This document shows, in pieces, positions 60,912-64,000 of a DNA stretch of 64,000 nucleotides (position 1 is its first letter; each line of letters begins with the position of its first letter). This stretch comes from an uncultured Clostridia bacterium (lineage in GTDB: Bacteria; Bacillota; Clostridia; Lachnospirales; Lachnospiraceae), in assembly GCA_947385955.1 (NCBI GenBank), contig CANDNA010000009.1:1-64000 (forward strand), in the 5' to 3' direction. A program made the position numbers and the translations under genes. The notes under the pieces are model-generated. The model was not told where the DNA came from, made no database searches, and saw nothing but the letters and a program-made list of their open reading frames with translations.

Positions 60912-62402
60912 TTACATCTGCCTGAATTCCCGAGGGGAAATTCCCATCGTTTCTTTAAATACCCGGTTAAAATATTTGGAATCCGGATAACCCACTTCCT
61001 GCGCGATTTCATAGATCTTCTTGTCCGTGCCTTTTAAAAGCCGTCTGGCATGGCTGATTCGGAAATCCCGGAGAAATACGGTGAAATTCATACCCACTTC
61101 CCGGTTAAACAGCGTACTTAAATATTCCGGTGTAATATCCAGTCTGTCTGCAATTTCTTCCAAGGAAATATTTTCCGCATAATGGATCCGGATATAGGAA
61201 ATGGCTTTTTTGATGGCATAATTGGAGATCCCTTCCTTATGTCCTGCCGCACTTTCCAGTTCATGCATCAGTTCGTCCAGTATCCGGTTCATTTCTTCCC
61301 TGGTATACACTGCCCGTATCTTATCCGCATACCGGAATGGTTCCAGCTTTTCGAACATATGCTTTCCCACATCCTCCAGCCAGCTCAGAATCCTGTGCAC
61401 CAGCCTGCCATACCCTTCCTTTACCTGCTGGGGCCAGAAGGGCCGCCCTTCCATATAGGCCCGGAACGCAGCAAACTGTTTTCCGATCTGTTCCCCATCC
61501 TCCCGGTACACAGCCGCCTGCAGCTTTCCCTCCAGCTCTTTCGGATAGACAAAGGCTTCTCCCTGAAATGCCTGCATATCCTCCGGCGTCACGATCTGCC
61601 CGTCCTCCCGGCTGTACAGATACAGGGTGCGGAGCAATGTCATCGTTTCCTGCATCCGCGTCAGGCTTTTTACCGGCGCCCTGGCCCACACCCATTTCCG
61701 GCCGCTGCACTGCAGGTGCCATGCCAGCTCACGCCATAGCGGCCCTGCTGCCTCTTCCGGCAGGATACAGACCAGCTCTCTCGTTTCCTCGAAGATGCAG
61801 CAGTGCAGATCAGGAAAATTCTGCCCCGTTTCGCTCCCCTGTATCCGTTCCAGCCAGTCCCTGCGCTCCGCAGGCAGGGTATCCCATCCATAACCGGAAA
61901 GCAGCCAGTACCGGCTGTCCTGTTTCATATGCAGTTCCGCCAGATCCGCCTCCTGTTCCTTTTCCTGTATGGCCGCCCCGCTGGTCCAGTTCCAAAGAAT
62001 CCGCCAGGTAGCCCCGCTCCTGCGTCTGCCTTCCTGCCGCCGCTTCTCTTCGATGGTTTCCAGCAGGCCCAGGATGTCCTCCGGCGCCAGAGGCTTTAAC
62101 AGATAATCGTCCACGCCATAGCTGATGGCCTTTTTGGCATAGGAAAATTCCGAATATCCGCTGAGAATCACACAATGCACATCCAGATTCCGCTCTTTCA
62201 TGGCCTCCAGCATTTCCAGCCCGTCCATCTCCGGCATCCGTACATCCGTAATCACCAGATCCGGATTGGTATGCAGAATCAGCTCCAGCCCTTCCCGCCC
62301 GTTTCTGGCTTCCCCCACGATCTCATTGTCTGTGGCTTTGGCAATCAGGCCGGCCAGTCCCCTTCTGATCTTGATTTCATCCTCCACTATCAGTATCCGC
62401 AT
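60912..62402 (-). CDS. YesN-type response regulator with AraC output domain
   Basis: This is a 496-residue regulator. The N-terminal receiver (ILIVEDEIKIRRGLAGLIAK, phosphoacceptor in LVITDVRMPEMDGLEM, Lys in DDYLLKPLAPED) is followed by a divergent middle domain of about 230 residues and a C-terminal AraC domain with two helix-turn-helix motifs (ISLEEIADRLDITPEYLSTL and KKIYEIAQEVGYPDSKYFNR). It probably activates the downstream sugar genes. Its start overlaps the kinase gene by 26 bp. Confidence 0.93.
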   Translation of the reverse strand: MRILIVEDEIKIRRGLAGLIAKATDNEIVGEARNGREGLELILHTNPDLVITDVRMPEMDGLEMLEAMKERNLDVHCVILSGYSEFSYAKKAISYGVDDYLLKPLAPEDILGLLETIEEKRRQEGRRRSGATWRILWNWTSGAAIQEKEQEADLAELHMKQDSRYWLLSGYGWDTLPAERRDWLERIQGSETGQNFPDLHCCIFEETRELVCILPEEAAGPLWRELAWHLQCSGRKWVWARAPVKSLTRMQETMTLLRTLYLYSREDGQIVTPEDMQAFQGEAFVYPKELEGKLQAAVYREDGEQIGKQFAAFRAYMEGRPFWPQQVKEGYGRLVHRILSWLEDVGKHMFEKLEPFRYADKIRAVYTREEMNRILDELMHELESAAGHKEGISNYAIKKAISYIRIHYAENISLEEIADRLDITPEYLSTLFNREVGMNFTVFLRDFRISHARRLLKGTDKKIYEIAQEVGYPDSKYFNRVFKETMGISPREFRQM

Positions 62403-64000
62403 CTTCCGCCCTCCAATCTGCAGGGAGTCTGAGCATCACAACCGTTCCCATGTTTTCCATACCGGTTACTTTCCATGCCGCCTTCTCTCCATAGTACATA
62501 TCCATCCTGGCAAATGCATTGTGCAGGCCGATACCGCCTTCCTGCCCCACTGCCCATACCCTGTCATTGAATCTCTGCGCCATCTCTCTGGGCATGCCCG
62601 TTCCGTTGTCCTCAATCACAATATGCAGATAGGCCCCGTCCCCGGACAGGGCGAAGGATACCTGCAGCATACCGCCGCCCTCCAGTTCTTTTAATCCGTG
62701 GATAATGGCATTTTCCACGAACGGCTGCAGCAGCAGCTTATGCAGCATACAGTCCCGGGCCGCATCTTCCAGTGTAATCGTATATTCAAACACATTGTCA
62801 AACCGCATCTTCTGCAGCCCGATGTATTTTTCCAGCCAGTCCGCCGCCTCTCTGGCCCGGACCATGCCATTGCTCCTGCCAATGCTGTACCGCAGGATGA
62901 TCCCCAGATCCCGCAGCATCTTGCTGATCTCATACTCTCCCTTTTCAATGGCCATCCAGTTGATGGAATCCAGTGTATTGTACAGGAAATGCGGATTGAT
63001 CTGGGCTTCCAGCGCCTGGATTTCCGCATTTTTCTGCTGTGCCACCGCCGCTTTCACTTCCTCAATCAGCACATTGACCCGACCCGTCATATGATTGAAA
63101 TTGTCTGCTATCAGCCCAAATTCATCATGGGAGCGGATCGGCAGCACCACCTGCAGATTTCCTTCCTGTATTTCCTGCATGCCCTCCACTACCTCATTCA
63201 CCGAATGGTTGATCTGTCTGGCAAAATACAGGATAAAGACTGTGGCGATACCTACCGCAAAGCCGCCCACCAACAGAAAAATCATCTGCACCTGATGCAC
63301 ATCCTGCAGCATGGCCTCCCTGTCATATACATTATAGAAGGTCCAGCCTGTCTGTTCGTCCTCATAAGCGTTGACCTCCGTCAGGCGATGCTCCAGAAGC
63401 CCTGTTTCCCTGATAAAATCAGAAATGCTTTCTTCCGGCCCGATCCGCCTGCCCGCATACTGCTCATCCGGATAACTGATCACGGTCCCGTCCGCTGCCA
63501 CAATAAAATTAAACCCTGACTCGTCCCCTTCTCCTGCCGGATTGCAGATTTCATTCATCCCCTCCTGCGTAATGCTGATAATCACCGTGGCAATACTGCC
63601 TCTGTCCAGATTGTGCAGATCAAATATCCGTTTGGAAATATGCAGATAATGGGAATAGCTCTCTTCTTCCAGAAAAGTCACTGTGGGAGTCAGTATCATA
63701 CCTGCTTCCCCTTCCGCATCCCGGTAGGGCGGTATCATCCGCAAGTCTCCGTAATTGCGCCACAGATTATCAATGGCCGAATCCGTCAGCGCATCATATA
63801 CCACACTCGTCCCATTGGCACATATGAAACTGATGCATCGGATATCCCCTTCCGCATCATTATACTGTTTCAGCCGCCTGCTGATCTGATAATATGCCAC
63901 GGCGCTTTCCTCGCCTGTGCCGGAAAGCGCCTTGACCGCATCAATAATCTGTTCGTCCTGACTCATCTGATAAAGCAGATTGGTATAAATCTCCAGATTG
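62377..64000 (-). CDS. YesM-type sensor histidine kinase (N-terminus beyond window)
   Basis: The frame is open to the window edge; codons before the first internal Met still read as protein (NLEIYTNLLYQMSQDEQ), so the start lies outside. Visible parts are an extracellular Cache-like domain (TVISYPDEQYAGRRIGPEES), one membrane segment (IFLLVGGFAVGIATVFILYF), HAMP, the phosphoacceptor region INPHFLYNTLDSINWMAIEK and ATPase boxes FVENAIIHGLKELEGG, EDNGTGMPREMAQRF and GGIGLHNAFARM. It pairs with the YesN-type regulator. Confidence 0.92.
   Translation of the reverse strand, partial: NLEIYTNLLYQMSQDEQIIDAVKALSGTGEESAVAYYQISRRLKQYNDAEGDIRCISFICANGTSVVYDALTDSAIDNLWRNYGDLRMIPPYRDAEGEAGMILTPTVTFLEEESYSHYLHISKRIFDLHNLDRGSIATVIISITQEGMNEICNPAGEGDESGFNFIVAADGTVISYPDEQYAGRRIGPEESISDFIRETGLLEHRLTEVNAYEDEQTGWTFYNVYDREAMLQDVHQVQMIFLLVGGFAVGIATVFILYFARQINHSVNEVVEGMQEIQEGNLQVVLPIRSHDEFGLIADNFNHMTGRVNVLIEEVKAAVAQQKNAEIQALEAQINPHFLYNTLDSINWMAIEKGEYEISKMLRDLGIILRYSIGRSNGMVRAREAADWLEKYIGLQKMRFDNVFEYTITLEDAARDCMLHKLLLQPFVENAIIHGLKELEGGGMLQVSFALSGDGAYLHIVIEDNGTGMPREMAQRFNDRVWAVGQEGGIGLHNAFARMDMYYGEKAAWKVTGMENMGTVVMLRLPADWRAEDADTDSGG

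Noticed and set aside
1..64000. tRNA, rRNA and complete insertion sequences
   Set aside because: No tRNA cloverleaf, rRNA segment or transposase motif was recognised by eye; a tRNAscan and ISfinder search would be needed to exclude small ones.

Overview
The window reads as chromosomal DNA of a gut-type, spore-forming Lachnospiraceae-like Clostridium. The grounds are protein family content (CotF-like spore coat protein, YesM/YesN sugar regulation, a DUF2975/YozG-type regulator pair), clean AGGAGG ribosome binding sites, roughly balanced base composition and consensus sigma-A promoters. This assignment comes from memory of families, not from a search. Almost every gene lies on the minus strand; the exceptions are a TrmB-type regulator and the tracrRNA.

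Positions 1 to about 7210 look like the end of an integrated conjugative-type element. It carries ArdA-like antirestriction modules, a PAPS-reductase-like PP-loop protein, small element proteins and one C-terminal module that recurs in three proteins. The element appears to end inside a MacB-type ATPase gene, exactly at the Walker B coding sequence. Inverted and direct copies of a 15-bp motif lie 20 to 100 bp inside the junction. The interrupted operon (7120-13880) encodes three HlyD-type adaptors, a MacB/FtsX permease and the truncated ATPase.

Positions 14145-30733 are mostly housekeeping: a fused membrane/spermidine-synthase-like protein, AlkD-like repair, cysK, pdxST, a DUF2975/XRE/DUF4173 operon, lysA, a Tet(M)-like GTPase fused to a Rae1/YacP-type NYN nuclease, a phosphatase, a spore coat protein, a Gre factor and an M14 peptidase. 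Upstream of pdxS lies a 231-bp inverted-repeat element with competing internal stems. Positions 30885-40946 form a long co-directional cell-envelope cluster: SH3 membrane protein, ABC exporter, sirohaem reductase, FG-GAP-like secreted protein, two-component system, secreted protein, and an amidase-deacetylase fusion. An EAL protein, a TtcA-like enzyme and a chemoreceptor follow.

Positions 45866-52313 hold a complete type II-A CRISPR-Cas locus (cas9, cas1, cas2, csn2) with a short array. The tracrRNA runs divergently from cas9, from a near-consensus promoter that starts the RNA on the anti-repeat. The array appears to be transcribed from a promoter inside the 3' end of csn2, and its leader RNA carries a 9-nt complement of the repeat.

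Positions 52320-64000 are a sugar-utilisation locus. A YesM/YesN two-component pair is followed by a paralogous binding protein, then a binding protein, two permeases, a GH127 beta-L-arabinofuranosidase, a divergent cis-prenyltransferase and a Gfo/Idh/MocA oxidoreductase. No transporter ATPase is encoded here, which fits the use of a shared MsmK-type ATPase encoded elsewhere.
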